Positions 1-9,301 of a DNA stretch of 64,000 nt are shown piece by piece; positions within the stretch are counted from its first letter, which is position 1; each line of letters begins with the position of its first letter. Made by a program: the position numbers and the translations under genes. This DNA is from DAIDKA01 sp036521075. Its GTDB lineage: Bacteria; Pseudomonadota; Gammaproteobacteria; Steroidobacterales; Steroidobacteraceae. The stretch is taken from the NCBI GenBank assembly GCA_036521075.1, contig DATDIL010000143.1:5472-69471 (forward strand), read 5' to 3'. The notes beneath the pieces are model-generated. The model made no database searches, was not told the DNA's origin, and saw only the letters and a program-made list of their open reading frames with translations.

Positions 1-1
1 C

Positions 2-874
2 CTCATCATCCATGCCGTTCGCAACCGGGGTTACCGGCTGGCCGTGCCGACCGCGCCGCTGAATGCACGCGTGATCTGCGCGGGCGTCGAGCCGCAGGTG
101 CGCGCACGGCTGCGGCGGCTCGAAGTGGCTTGGCTGCTGGAGTCCACCAACTCGGCACTTTTCGCCCGCGCGGATCTACCGGCGGGTCGGTGTGATGTGT
201 TGCTGACCGAGGTGCAAACCGCCGGTCGCGGTCGCCGCGGTCGCAGCTGGCTGGCCACTCCGGGGGGCGCCCTATGTTTGTCAGTAGGCTGGACCTTCGG
301 ACAGATGCCGCGCGATGTGGGATCACTGGGCCTGGTGGTCGGTGTGTGTGTTCTGCGGGCACTGCGCGCGCACCTGTCCGCGGCCATGCTGACCCGCACG
401 CCCCTGCTGCTGAAATGGCCCAATGACTTGCAGTGCGACGCACGCAAGCTCGGCGGCATTCTGATCGACCTGCGCGCCGAAGCCGGCGGTCCGAGCTACG
501 TGGTAATCGGCATGGGTCTCAATGTCGCGCTGGAGGAGGCGGCACGAACCCAGATCAGTGCAACCGGCACCCAGCCCTGCGATCTGCGCTCCTTGGGGGT
601 CTCGCCGCTACAACGCAATGAGATCGTGACAAGCCTGATACAGTGGCTGATCAAGGGACTCATTGTGTTTGAGCACGAAGGTTTGAAGCCGTTCCGGGAA
701 GAGTGGCAGCATGCCGATGCCCTGCGCGGCCGCACCGTGAGCGTTGCAACGGTGCAGGAGACAACCCGAGGTGTCGCACGTGGCATCGACATCGATGGTG
801 CCTTGCTGGTCGAGACGCCCAAGGGAGTCGCGCGCTTTGTCTCCGGTGACGTCAGTGTGAGATCGGACAGTTGA
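2..874 (+). CDS. birA: Biotin--[acetyl-CoA-carboxylase] ligase, 5'-truncated by the window edge
   Basis: Activates biotin with ATP and transfers it to the biotin carboxyl carrier protein of acetyl-CoA carboxylase; bifunctional members also repress the biotin operon. The frame is open from base 2, reading HAVRNRGYRLAVP, which resembles the end of the N-terminal winged-helix domain, so the true start lies upstream. Visible family motifs are the substrate loop TAGRGRRGRSW, KWPNDL and KLGGILID, followed by a C-terminal SH3-like domain near VARGIDIDGALLV. The preserved helix-turn-helix remnant suggests a class II (repressor) BirA. The gene is followed after 10 bases by coaX, the usual gammaproteobacterial neighbour. 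Confidence 0.95.
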   Translation, partial: LIIHAVRNRGYRLAVPTAPLNARVICAGVEPQVRARLRRLEVAWLLESTNSALFARADLPAGRCDVLLTEVQTAGRGRRGRSWLATPGGALCLSVGWTFGQMPRDVGSLGLVVGVCVLRALRAHLSAAMLTRTPLLLKWPNDLQCDARKLGGILIDLRAEAGGPSYVVIGMGLNVALEEAARTQISATGTQPCDLRSLGVSPLQRNEIVTSLIQWLIKGLIVFEHEGLKPFREEWQHADALRGRTVSVATVQETTRGVARGIDIDGALLVETPKGVARFVSGDVSVRSDS

Positions 875-884
875 GGGGTGGCCG

Positions 885-1643
885 GTGAGTATGCTGCTGG
901 TGGACGTGGGCAATACCCGCATCAAGTGGTCGGTGCTGCGCGGGGACAAGCTGGGACGGCAGAAGGCGCTGGAGCATGCCGGCCTCACCGCGCGTGATCT
1001 GGAGCGGCAGCTGTTCGCGACCCGCGGTATCACCCGCGTCATCGCAGCAAGTGTGGCAAGTGTGCGATTGAACCGGCTGCTGGCGGCCACCTGTCGCCGC
1101 AAGACGGGCCTCATCTGCGAGTTCGTCGCCTCGGCCCGCAACGCCGCCGGCCTCACGACCCGCTACAAGGAGCCCTGGCGGCTGGGCGTCGACCGTTTCA
1201 TGGCGGTAATCGCGTCCTATCACATGGCTCGCGCGCGTGGCGCCTGCGTTGTTGACGTGGGCACGGCCATGACCATCGATCTGGTGGATCCCCTCGGCGT
1301 GCATCTGGGAGGCGCGATCATTCCCGGGCCCGAACTGATGGTGGGCAGCGTACTGAAGAACACGGTTGGCATCGCCCGACGCGCGCGCAGCGCTGCGCAA
1401 GCCAAGGGCATGTTCGTGCTGGACACGCGCGCCGCGATCGAGCAGGGCGCCCGCTATGCCGCGGCTGCGGTGATCGATCGCGCCGTGACGGAGGCGCAGC
1501 GAGCATTGCAGCGGCCACCGCTGGTATTGCTGACAGGAGGCGCCGCCGTGCACATCGAGCCCTTGTTGCACTGTTCCTACGTAAGCGTGCCGGACCTGGT
1601 GTTGCGCGGCGTGGCACTACGCTGCGGTGTGCCCATCAAGTAA
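885..1643 (+). CDS. coaX: Type III pantothenate kinase
   Basis: Phosphorylates pantothenate in the first step of coenzyme A synthesis. The N-terminal DVGNTRIKW is the ATP-binding signature of the CoaX branch of the ASKHA fold; GTAMTIDLV and GGAIIPGP are the second phosphate and substrate motifs, and LLTGGAA lies near the C-terminus. At 252 residues it has the normal family length. The start could be GTG 885 or ATG 891; both keep the DVGNT motif at the N-terminus. It sits 10 bases after birA and is probably co-transcribed with it. Confidence 0.95.
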   Translation: MSMLLVDVGNTRIKWSVLRGDKLGRQKALEHAGLTARDLERQLFATRGITRVIAASVASVRLNRLLAATCRRKTGLICEFVASARNAAGLTTRYKEPWRLGVDRFMAVIASYHMARARGACVVDVGTAMTIDLVDPLGVHLGGAIIPGPELMVGSVLKNTVGIARRARSAAQAKGMFVLDTRAAIEQGARYAAAAVIDRAVTEAQRALQRPPLVLLTGGAAVHIEPLLHCSYVSVPDLVLRGVALRCGVPIK

Positions 1644-1672
1644 TATCCGCATCCATCTCCTCGAGCGAACGT

Positions 1673-2404
1673 TTGCGCACCCTGATTGTCAGTCTCATCT
1701 TTGCAAACCTCGCCTTTGCGGCCTGGGTGCTGCTGATCGATCGACCGGTCGCTGCACCCGCGGCGCACGATATCAGTCACCTGCCAAAGCTGGTTCTGGT
1801 CGGTGAACTGGCCCCGCGAACGGCGAGTGTCAGCGCCGGCGCGCATCACGCCGCCAGCAATGGCGGCGGCACTCCAGGCAATGGCGCCGCTGCCGCCGGG
1901 CACTGCGTGACGGTCGGACCATTCAGCGATCTGGTATTCGCCGCGGCGGCCGATGCGCTGCTGCAGACGCGTGGTTTCAAGCCGACCCAGCGCGATGAGC
2001 CGGGGGCGGACCTGGTCGAATACTGGGTATATCTGGATAACGTGCCCTCGGATGCCGCGGCCACGCGCTTGCTGCAGCAGCTGCACAGCAGCGGTTTGGC
2101 CGATGCCCATGTCATGCCCGTCGCGACCCCAACGGACCCGCGGCGCGTCTCGGTGGGGCTGTTCAATGAACGAACCGGCGCCGAGCGGCGCGCCCGGCAG
2201 GTCAAGGCTTTGGGACTGACACCGGTGATCACCGAACAGCACCAACCCGAGGCCACTTACTGGGTCGACATCAACCTGACATCGCCCGAGCAGACCGTTT
2301 CCACGCAAGGCCTGTTGCCGCCGGCCGCCGGTGCGCACTTGGAAATCCGCGATTGCCCGGCGGCCGCGAGCAGTGCGCCCGCACCGGCGCGCCGCCGAAG
2401 CTAG
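1673..2404 (+). CDS. SPOR-domain envelope protein
   Basis: Predicted single-pass membrane protein of 243 residues: an N-terminal hydrophobic segment (about residues 3-20), an Ala/Gly-rich linker, then a C-terminal SPOR-type region with two repeated halves, CVTVGPFSDLVFAAAADALL near residue 78 and VSVGLFNERTGAERRARQV near residue 160. SPOR domains bind denuded septal peptidoglycan, so a role in cell division or wall remodelling is likely. The start used is TTG 1673 with only a weak ribosome site. A SPOR gene after coaX is seen in several gammaproteobacteria. Confidence 0.8.
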   Translation: MRTLIVSLIFANLAFAAWVLLIDRPVAAPAAHDISHLPKLVLVGELAPRTASVSAGAHHAASNGGGTPGNGAAAAGHCVTVGPFSDLVFAAAADALLQTRGFKPTQRDEPGADLVEYWVYLDNVPSDAAATRLLQQLHSSGLADAHVMPVATPTDPRRVSVGLFNERTGAERRARQVKALGLTPVITEQHQPEATYWVDINLTSPEQTVSTQGLLPPAAGAHLEIRDCPAAASSAPAPARRRS

Positions 2405-2414
2405 GCTTCTCGTT

Positions 2415-2420
2415 TATAAT
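2415..2420 (+). promoter_or_regulatory. -10 element of tRNA-Thr promoter
   Basis: A perfect TATAAT lies 14 bases before the tRNA gene, directly after the stop codon of the SPOR gene. No good -35 hexamer is visible, because that position falls in coding sequence. Confidence 0.6.
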
Positions 2421-2434
2421 CCCGCCCGGCCGTT

Positions 2435-2510
2435 GCCGGCTTAGCACAGTTGGTAGTGCACCTGATTTGTAATCAGGGGGTCGGGGGTTCGAATCCCTCA
2501 GCCGGCACCA
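2435..2510 (+). tRNA. tRNA-Thr (TGT anticodon)
   Basis: Complete cloverleaf of 76 bases. Acceptor stem GCCGGCT pairs with AGCCGGC, the anticodon stem CCTGA/TCAGG holds loop TTTGTAA with anticodon TGT at 2468-2470, the T-loop is GGTTCGAATCC, and the CCA end is encoded. In E. coli the equivalent gene (thrU) is followed at once by tyrU, glyT, thrT and tufB; here those partners lie 61 kb downstream. Confidence 0.97.
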
Positions 2511-2700
2511 ATTATAATAAAATCAATGCGTTGAGCTGTCGCGAAAGACGGCTAAATCGCCCCGACCGTCGCCACCGATCGACGCATCGGACTGCCGGCC
2601 GGCGGGACCGGTCGATGACCAGCCGGGAGCAAATCTGACCCTCTACACACATTCGCGAGTGACGGTTTCCAGGAAGCTGCGTCGCTAAAAATGACAGCCA

Positions 2701-3573
2701 CTATTTCTTGGTTGCAGCGGGCGGCGAGGCGGTCAGGCTTCCGACTAAATATTTGAGGTCGTACGCGGGATCCGCGGATGGCGCAATCACGAACGATCTG
2801 ACTGCAGGCCCCCTTTCTCCGCCGTCGTGCACGCCACAGTCTGACGGCGAGAAGCAGGTCCAAAGAGTTCCGCCCCGATAATCAATGTCGATATCCAGAA
2901 ACCCTAAATCTCTCAGCCTGTAACCGAGCGGCTCGGCAGTTTCCATGCCCGGCGGCGCGTTTATGGCATGCAGGCCCTTCGTTTTCCGCGCGTGCACGTT
3001 GCCCGCGAAGATGATCGGGAAGTCTGCGGCACCGAGCTTGGCTAATTTTTCGCGCAGATAGTCGGCCATCGCCGCATCGCGACTATCGACGTGCGCGGTG
3101 CCGTTACTTGGACCCCGCTGCGCTCCGGTACTCCCGAATGTGTCAAATGCAATCACCTGAATGTGCGCCCCCGCTCGGATTTGGACCCGAACGGAAGACA
3201 GAAGCTTTAGCATTGCCTGCGAGGTGCGTCCGTCCTGGGTCGGCCGGATCCAAAATGGTGTTGAAAGGAGCGCTGGCGGCGAACTGTCTGTGCGCTCGCG
3301 CAGAAATTCATCTATAAAATGCTGTTGGTCGCTCGGATACTCCAGGCCTAACACGACGGTCCGTCCGGCCTGCGCGAGGTTACATACCAGATCAGTTACA
3401 AAAGCCGGAGCTTCGACTGTCCCATGCATATCACCGACAAATACCCCACGAGCACCGGAAATATACTGGTCGAACCCGGAGATCATCGCGCAGCTTGGGC
3501 CAGCGGTTGCTGCGTGGCTGGCCAAGAAAATTATACCGGCCAGCGCGCGCACAAGAATCACACGCAGTGACAT
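2701..3573 (-). CDS. ChaN/Tiki-superfamily-like secreted protein
   Basis: 290 residues with an N-terminal signal peptide ending near SHAATAGP. The mature part has VFVGDMHGTVEAPAFV, then TVVLGLEYP and IIFAGNVHARK, resembling the GE-x-H, GLE and G-N-x-H motifs of the ChaN haem-uptake and TraB/Tiki-like fold. Proteins of this group bind haem or act as metal-dependent hydrolases in the periplasm. Two late cysteines (WTCFSPSDCGVHD) could form a disulfide. It stands alone between the tRNA and a divergent serine hydrolase gene. Substrate unknown. Confidence 0.6.
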   Translation of the reverse strand: MSLRVILVRALAGIIFLASHAATAGPSCAMISGFDQYISGARGVFVGDMHGTVEAPAFVTDLVCNLAQAGRTVVLGLEYPSDQQHFIDEFLRERTDSSPPALLSTPFWIRPTQDGRTSQAMLKLLSSVRVQIRAGAHIQVIAFDTFGSTGAQRGPSNGTAHVDSRDAAMADYLREKLAKLGAADFPIIFAGNVHARKTKGLHAINAPPGMETAEPLGYRLRDLGFLDIDIDYRGGTLWTCFSPSDCGVHDGGERGPAVRSFVIAPSADPAYDLKYLVGSLTASPPAATKK

Positions 3574-3754
3574 CGAAATTCCTCCACCGCACTGCAGCTG
3601 TCCCGCAGGATTAAGACTACCACCTCATTCAGCAACTGCGAATCACCACCCGATCGGCTTGAACTTCCTTTCTTTGGCGTGGTCGCATCACGGTGCATCC
3701 GGTCGCTGTTGGGAGCTGCGATCCGAGAATGGCGAGCGATCAACGGGGGCGGCT

Positions 3755-6265
3755 ATGGACAGCGTAAATGCGCTTCAAATCCCTAGGCCGCTGCGGCATT
3801 GCGCGGCCTTTGTTGCAGTGCTTGGGCTACTTCTGACCCTTTATTCGTCCATGGTGGTGGCCGGCGAAGCCACCTCGCCCGGGATCGAGACCGGCGAGTT
3901 CCTCAGAAACTGGCGGATCTTGGCGCCGATCCCGCCGGGACCAGGCGGCGGTGCTCCGGACGCTGATTGGCTCCGCCGTGCGCTACAGATCGACAGACTG
4001 CATACGGCGGGAGGTGAGGCGGCAACCAGACCCGATCTCGGCATAGATTACATGATCGAAGGCCAGCGGCTTGCATGGCACTTCGCCCACTCGCTGACCG
4101 ACATCGTTGGGCTTGGGGCGCAAGCACCCCCGGGCAACTACGTTTCCGGATATGCCTTTACCGAATTTGAGGTGTCGTCACCGGGCTCAGCCTTTCTGGG
4201 CCTGGGGAGTTCCGACGGCATTGAAGTTTGGCTGAACGGAAAGCGGATAGAGGAGAGCTGGACGATTCGTGCCGCGAGGCCCGACGAGGATGTGATCCCC
4301 GTTCGTCTCATTCGCGGTCGAAATCGGCTCTTACTCAAAGTGCAGAGCGTGCAGAATACCTGGGGATTCTCCGTCCGGCTCATGGGCGAGCGCGCGCAGG
4401 CAGATGCGCTCACAGCCGCTGTCTACGAGGCGGATCCCGATCGCCTTTCCCACTTACTCGATCTCGGCGTCGACATCAACACGAAAGACAGCCTTGGACT
4501 GTCTGCCTATCAAGCCGCCAGGTTGCGCGGAAGTCCGCTACTCTTAAAGCTCTTGGCTCGGCGGGGCGCCTTGCGGAGTGCGGCTTTGCCGGCATCTGCA
4601 GTCCTCACGGACCGGTTCTTCGGGCAGTTGGTCGCGCGCGGCGGATACGGGCGATTTCCAGGCGCCGCGGTACTCATCGCGCAGAATGGCAGGATTCTTC
4701 TCGAGAGGGACTACGGCTACAGCGACCTCGAACATCACACACCGGTCAGCGCTTCCACTCGCTTTCGGCTCGGTTCGATTACCAAGCAATTCACCGCGGT
4801 TGCAGCTCTCCAGCTGCGCGACGAAGGTAAGCTTGATCTCGGTGAGTCGCTATCGAGGTATTTTCCGGACTTCCCGCAAGCGAGAGAGGTCACGGTTGAG
4901 GAACTCCTGAGACATACGTCGGGAATCCGTGAGTACGAAACACATCCTGGCTTTTACACCGACGTATCGCGCCCGATCCCACAAACCGACCTCGTCCGCT
5001 ACATTGCGGAGGGCGGGTACGACTTTCTGCCAGGGACTCGCTTCTCCTACAGCAACTCCAACTACATTTTCCTCGGGCGCATCATCGAGCAAACCTCCGG
5101 GGAATCGTACGGGGGTTACTTGAAGAAACACCTCCTCGAGCCGCTCCGCATGAACAATACAGGTATCTACGGCCCTCCCGATCCACAGCTCGATGCGTTT
5201 GGCTATGACTGGAATGGCACGAGCTTCGTCCGCGCGTTCGACTGGGATCAATCGTGGACGGCCAGCTCAGGAGGACTGTATTCGACTGTCGAGGATCTAT
5301 ACCGCTGGATTCAAGCTCTCACTTCGGGTGGATCTGTTCGTCCCGGGACGCCAGAACTGACGAAATGGTCGACGCTGTGCACTCCGGAAACTCTGGCCGA
5401 CGGGACAGGGACAGGTCATGGCTATGCATGCTTCGTAGGTCGTTGGCATGGTGTAGTGGAGAATCACTGGGGAGGCTCACTGTACGGCGCGTCAAGCCTC
5501 ATCGTGAGGCTGCCGGCCGACGACTTTACCTTCATTGTGCTGACGAACGGAACCTATTCAGCAGACGGATTGGACTATTGGAAACTGTTTGCGCGAACAG
5601 CCGAATTCTATCTGGGAGAGAAGCTGATGGTGCCAGAAATCCAGACACTCCGGCTCTCCGCTCGCGAACTCGAATCTGTGGCGGGGCTGTATGATCTCGG
5701 TCCGGGCGGAAACCAGTGGCCGGGCGGGTTACTGGAGGTGACCCACACGGGCGGCCGGCTCCTTGCCGGGTTTCCGCCGCAGCCGGAAACCGAAATCATT
5801 CCAACATCCGACGGCGAGGAGAACTCCATCGACTGTCGGTGGAACACGCGCGATGGCGACCGGCAGGATGCAAGCATCAAGTTCGTGAAAGGCCCATCGG
5901 GCACGGTGATCCGAGCCATATATCAGGCTCATGGGCAGGTCGTTGTCGCACCTAAACTGCCGATCGCGCGCGACCAAAATGTTGACGCCGGCAGCTACGA
6001 CGCATTCGTTGGACGTTACAGTTTTGGGAAGGACGGCCCCTGGATGTCGATCACCCACGACGGTCGCCACCTCTACGCACAGTACGGCACCGGTCCCACG
6101 TACGAAATATTCCCTGACTCACCAACTGAGTTCTTCTGGAACACCACGAATGCCCGTATCGCCTTCAATCGGGGGCGCAATGGACTCGTGGCCGACGCAA
6201 CCCTGCACTTGCAAAATGGAGCCACTCGCACGATAGCCAAGCTCATGGATGCGAACGGTCAATGA
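3755..6265 (+). CDS. Ankyrin-repeat / class C beta-lactamase-like serine hydrolase fusion
   Basis: 836 residues from ATG 3755, preceded by a GGGGG ribosome site; the frame is open further upstream, but that part has no domain and overlaps the opposite gene. Order: hydrophobic signal segment (about 15-38), beta-rich N-domain with a sugar-binding-like look, one or two degenerate ankyrin repeats (about 225-275), then a serine-hydrolase domain of the beta-lactamase/D-Ala-D-Ala-peptidase fold with S341-I-T-K344, Y432-S-N434 and H571-W-G-G, and a C-terminal lipocalin-like domain. The catalytic triad motifs are intact, so it is probably active on peptides or esters outside the cytoplasm. Confidence 0.85.
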   Translation: MDSVNALQIPRPLRHCAAFVAVLGLLLTLYSSMVVAGEATSPGIETGEFLRNWRILAPIPPGPGGGAPDADWLRRALQIDRLHTAGGEAATRPDLGIDYMIEGQRLAWHFAHSLTDIVGLGAQAPPGNYVSGYAFTEFEVSSPGSAFLGLGSSDGIEVWLNGKRIEESWTIRAARPDEDVIPVRLIRGRNRLLLKVQSVQNTWGFSVRLMGERAQADALTAAVYEADPDRLSHLLDLGVDINTKDSLGLSAYQAARLRGSPLLLKLLARRGALRSAALPASAVLTDRFFGQLVARGGYGRFPGAAVLIAQNGRILLERDYGYSDLEHHTPVSASTRFRLGSITKQFTAVAALQLRDEGKLDLGESLSRYFPDFPQAREVTVEELLRHTSGIREYETHPGFYTDVSRPIPQTDLVRYIAEGGYDFLPGTRFSYSNSNYIFLGRIIEQTSGESYGGYLKKHLLEPLRMNNTGIYGPPDPQLDAFGYDWNGTSFVRAFDWDQSWTASSGGLYSTVEDLYRWIQALTSGGSVRPGTPELTKWSTLCTPETLADGTGTGHGYACFVGRWHGVVENHWGGSLYGASSLIVRLPADDFTFIVLTNGTYSADGLDYWKLFARTAEFYLGEKLMVPEIQTLRLSARELESVAGLYDLGPGGNQWPGGLLEVTHTGGRLLAGFPPQPETEIIPTSDGEENSIDCRWNTRDGDRQDASIKFVKGPSGTVIRAIYQAHGQVVVAPKLPIARDQNVDAGSYDAFVGRYSFGKDGPWMSITHDGRHLYAQYGTGPTYEIFPDSPTEFFWNTTNARIAFNRGRNGLVADATLHLQNGATRTIAKLMDANGQ

Positions 6266-6519
6266 CCGGTCTCAGCTAAGCCATTTCCGCATTTCAGTTC
6301 ATAGGCGCGCCTTTCGCGACGCTCAACGAAGGCGACCAGACTTGTCAACGCGCCTGCCAGGGCCGGTTGAGTATGTGTGCCGCTGCACCCTGGGCCGGAG
6401 TCGCGTCATCGATTCGGCGGATGCCTTTGGATGATGATCAGCGCAGCACCGAGAGGCTCTCTTGATCACGACCGATCAGGCGCTTCGGCGTCCGCGGTGG
6501 GAGGGGAAGGCGCCGGCAC

Positions 6520-6762
6520 ATGAAAACTGTGTTGCGAGGATTGGTCACGTTAGCGCCTTTCGTTGCTGGCGTCGCATTGGTACTGGCGTTGGCTAAGCGA
6601 TGGCCGTGGATCAGCGCGGTCGTCACTGGCGGTGCTATCGGTTTCGTAGTCGTCGGAGCGGTTTGGAAGATGTGGCGCCTTGCAAAGGGTGATCCTGCGC
6701 CTACGAACCAAGTGGGTTGGCTGCCGCGCCGGTGGCAAGCCTGCATCCTCCACGACGATTAG
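6520..6762 (+). CDS. Small hypothetical membrane protein
   Basis: 80 residues with two hydrophobic stretches (about 5-25 and 30-48) separated by KRWPW. No family recognised, and the ribosome site is weak. It could be a chance open frame in GC-rich DNA; the hydrophobic pattern is the only support. Confidence 0.35.
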   Translation: MKTVLRGLVTLAPFVAGVALVLALAKRWPWISAVVTGGAIGFVVVGAVWKMWRLAKGDPAPTNQVGWLPRRWQACILHDD

Positions 6763-7513
6763 ATCAAATAGGCATAGCGCGCTTTCTGGCTGGGCATAAC
6801 GACCCTAAGCAGTCGGATGCGGGCGACCGCTTTCGTGCGACGGAAAGAGTCGAGAGATCGGGTCCCATGACGAATGCATGGCCGTTCGCCACTTTCCAAA
6901 AGTTATGTTGGGCAGAAGGTCCGCACCGGAATCCAGTCCTTCAGCCGGAAGTATTTCCGGCAGTCGATTCCGTCTTTCCAGAAATCACGGATACCGATAT
7001 CAGCACCTGGCATTGGGAATTCGTGAGCGACGGCAAATGCCCGAGCGGCGAGGTACGCGCATAGCAGCGCGACGGCGATGATGGTAGGAATCCCGGCCCG
7101 CCGAAGCCCGCGCGCGGCGATTAGGTCCGGATTTTGAGACAGGCCGACCATCTTGGTGACACCTCTCATTGCTCTTGAAAATATGCGCGGGTGCTAGCAG
7201 CAGATCCAGCGATCGCGAAACGCTGCTGTTGACCCACAGCAGACTCAGATGAACGGCAGTTAATGGACATTTAATCGCTGTAATGATTCCAACGCGCATA
7301 ATTGAACTCATTTATCGAGAACGGCAACGGGCCAGGATAAAGAACGATGGGTTCCACTTTGCCTTTCGATGGGCTTCCAGGCTTTACGTGTACTGGCCGT
7401 GGCCGTCAACCTGCTTGCGTCGCCGGCTTTGCGGGCCAGCAGTCCAACATCGGAACTTATGCCTTTGGGCAATGCCATGACCGTGGCGACGCCGAATTTC
7501 AGGGGGAAATAAT
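6763..7513. other. Gene-poor stretch of about 750 bases
   Basis: No convincing gene on the plus strand and only one weak candidate on the minus strand (6903-7169). No repeat, tRNA or insertion sequence end is visible. The stretch is less GC-rich than the flanks, which suits decayed or recently acquired DNA. Confidence 0.5.
6903..7169 (-). CDS. Hypothetical small protein with one membrane segment
   Basis: 88 residues. A short basic N-terminus precedes a hydrophobic helix (PTIIAVALLCAYLAARAFAV), then a polar tail with two cysteines (DCRKYF and TFCPT). The only ribosome signal is a weak AAGAG before the ATG. No family recognised; may not be expressed. Confidence 0.3.
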   Translation of the reverse strand: MRGVTKMVGLSQNPDLIAARGLRRAGIPTIIAVALLCAYLAARAFAVAHEFPMPGADIGIRDFWKDGIDCRKYFRLKDWIPVRTFCPT

Positions 7514-8169
7514 ATGGAAAAAATGCGCACGCGAATCTTGCTTCTCCAAGTGGTCACAGTTCTCGGGTTCATGTGTTTGGAGCCGGCCTTTGGCCAAGCC
7601 AATCCCTTCGGCCTCTACGCTGGCCTTGGCGTCGGTCGCTCCACGATTGGCAATGGCTTCGATGTCTTTGACCCTTATGACTTCGGCGCGACTCCTTTCG
7701 CAAAGTCCGAATTCGGCTGGAAGGCTTTAATCGGCGTACGACCCGTTCCCTGGGTTGGTGGCGAGCTCGAATACATTGACTTTGGCACTAGCCACGCCGG
7801 GTCCGACCTCGCCGCTACGTAGGCGGCTTTAACAATGGCCAATTCTTGGGCGGAAGTGCGGCTGACGGCGCCGGCGCAGTATTTGCGGTTGGCTATCTGC
7901 CCGTGCCACCCGGGTGGCCGGAGTTGTTCGGTAAGGTGGGCTGGGCGCGACTTTGGGGCAGTTACAGCTACACAACCGGCTCAACCCTCGGCACTACTTA
8001 CACCTCACAGACAGCTGACAGCCGCGGACTTGCACTCGGCGCTGGCGTGCAAATGCACTTTGGCGGGCTGGGTGTACGAGCGGAGTACGAGCGGGTCGAC
8101 GGTTCCCAAAATTACGGGCCGCATGAAGAGCCCACGCTGATCTCGGCGAGTGTTTTCTGGTCCTTCTGA
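7514..8169 (+). pseudogene. Frameshifted outer-membrane beta-barrel protein (OmpA/OmpX-like)
   Basis: The first part (7514-7822) has a strong AGGGGG ribosome site, a signal peptide ending in AFGQA and barrel strands such as FGLYAGLGVGRS and VGGELEYIDFG, then stops at TAG 7820. The next frame, one base back, carries on without a gap: YVGGFNNGQF, then AVGYLPVPPGWPELFGKVGWARLWG, ending with a typical C-terminal aromatic residue, SVFWSF. Joined, the parts give a normal barrel of about 215 residues. The break lies between about 7801 and 7822. Cause is a one-base deletion or a sequencing error; no slippery heptamer supports programmed frameshifting. Confidence 0.75.
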
Positions 8170-8412
8170 GGCTCGCGCTCGCTGCCGCTTCCACTGCGAG
8201 GCGGGGTCGAAGGGTCAACGGGATCATCGAATCATGCGCGCAGTCGTAGTCGCCATCAACCCGTGGTCGACGCAGTGAGCGACCGCTTTGCTGCCGCCCG
8301 ATCCGCAGCCTCAGTGGCCGCTTCGGGCCCACTAATGTGGGCGCCCGAGCAAGCGGTACTGCTGTGCCGGAGCGGCCGACGGGTGACGTCCGGTCCCGGG
8401 CGCTGATTTCCG

Positions 8413-9177
8413 CTACCGATCCGCCGCATCGCGTTTCGTTAGTGCCTCCGTGTATGCAACTACGGCGGCTTTGAATCCTATGATGAGAGCATCCGCCGTC
8501 AGTTCATGTCCGATGGAGGCCTCTGCAACGGCGGGCATTCTCGCCACGAGAGGCGGCAGATTGCTGAGGTTTAGGTCATGGCCGATGTGTACTGAGAGTC
8601 CGACAGCCGCAGCGCGCCGGGCTGTTTCAGCAACGTGATTCAACAACACTTGGCTATCGCCATTACGCGCAGCGGTCGCGTAGGAGCCTGTGTATATCTC
8701 GATTCCATCAGCCCCGGTTTTGGATATTAATGACACCACCTCCGGATTCGGATCCACGAATAGAATGACACGGGATCCCCATTGCTTCGCAGTGGTGACT
8801 GCGCACCTGACCAATGGTAACTCCGCTCCGTCGAGCTTCCAGCCGTCTTCAGAGGTGAATACATCTGGTCCGTCGGGCACCAGAGTGCATTGCTCCGGTC
8901 GCACGGCACCAACGATGCCAAAGAATCGGTCGTCTGGATAGCCTTCAACATTGAGTTCGAAGCGGGGTCGCCACGGTCGCATGTTCTCCGCCAATTCGAA
9001 CACGTCAGCGCGACGGATATGCCGTTCGTCGGGCCTTGGGTGCACCGTAATGCCGCCCGCACCCGCCTCACGTGCAAGTGAGGCGAAGCGCAGCAGGTCG
9101 GGGACAGCGGTACGGCGAGAATTGCGCAGCAGTGCAATCTTGTTCAGATTGACGCTTAGACGCGGGGTAGTTGCCAC
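8413..9177 (-). CDS. pdxJ: Pyridoxine 5'-phosphate synthase, NKIA-type
   Basis: Condenses 1-deoxyxylulose 5-phosphate with 3-amino-2-oxopropyl phosphate to form pyridoxine 5'-phosphate. Motifs: RLSVNLNKIALLRNSR at the N-terminus, AGGITVHPRPDERHIR, ELNVEGYP, VTLVPDG-like TLVPDGPD, DGIEIYTGSYA, HIGHDLNLSNL and ASIGHELTADAL. SVNxNKIA with HPRPDxRHI is the Bacteroidetes/Xanthomonas form rather than the E. coli DHIATLRNAR form. I chose GTG 9177 (254 residues, family length); the frame remains open upstream without conserved residues. No recO or acpS neighbour, so this may be a stand-alone or second copy. Confidence 0.85.
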   Translation of the reverse strand: MATTPRLSVNLNKIALLRNSRRTAVPDLLRFASLAREAGAGGITVHPRPDERHIRRADVFELAENMRPWRPRFELNVEGYPDDRFFGIVGAVRPEQCTLVPDGPDVFTSEDGWKLDGAELPLVRCAVTTAKQWGSRVILFVDPNPEVVSLISKTGADGIEIYTGSYATAARNGDSQVLLNHVAETARRAAAVGLSVHIGHDLNLSNLPPLVARMPAVAEASIGHELTADALIIGFKAAVVAYTEALTKRDAADR

Positions 9178-9301
9178 TGGATGTCGCGCTGTGCTGTGCC
9201 GTCGGTACCGGTCATTGGCGTCTCGGACTCCGCGCGGAGTGTCCAATGCGTTCTGGTGACCGTTTCTGCCGGTTTGGAATAGATACAGGCACTTATCGCA
9301 C

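Noticed and set aside
2511..2700. Possible attachment site after tRNA-Thr
   Set aside because: No integrase and no second copy of the tRNA 3' end noticed in the window.
3161..3754. 198-residue N-terminal extension of the serine-hydrolase frame
   Set aside because: It overlaps the opposite ChaN-like gene, has no domain or ribosome site, and a signal peptide begins at 3755.
7801..7822. Programmed -1 frameshift in the barrel gene
   Set aside because: No slippery heptamer or downstream hairpin is visible; deletion or sequencing error is simpler.
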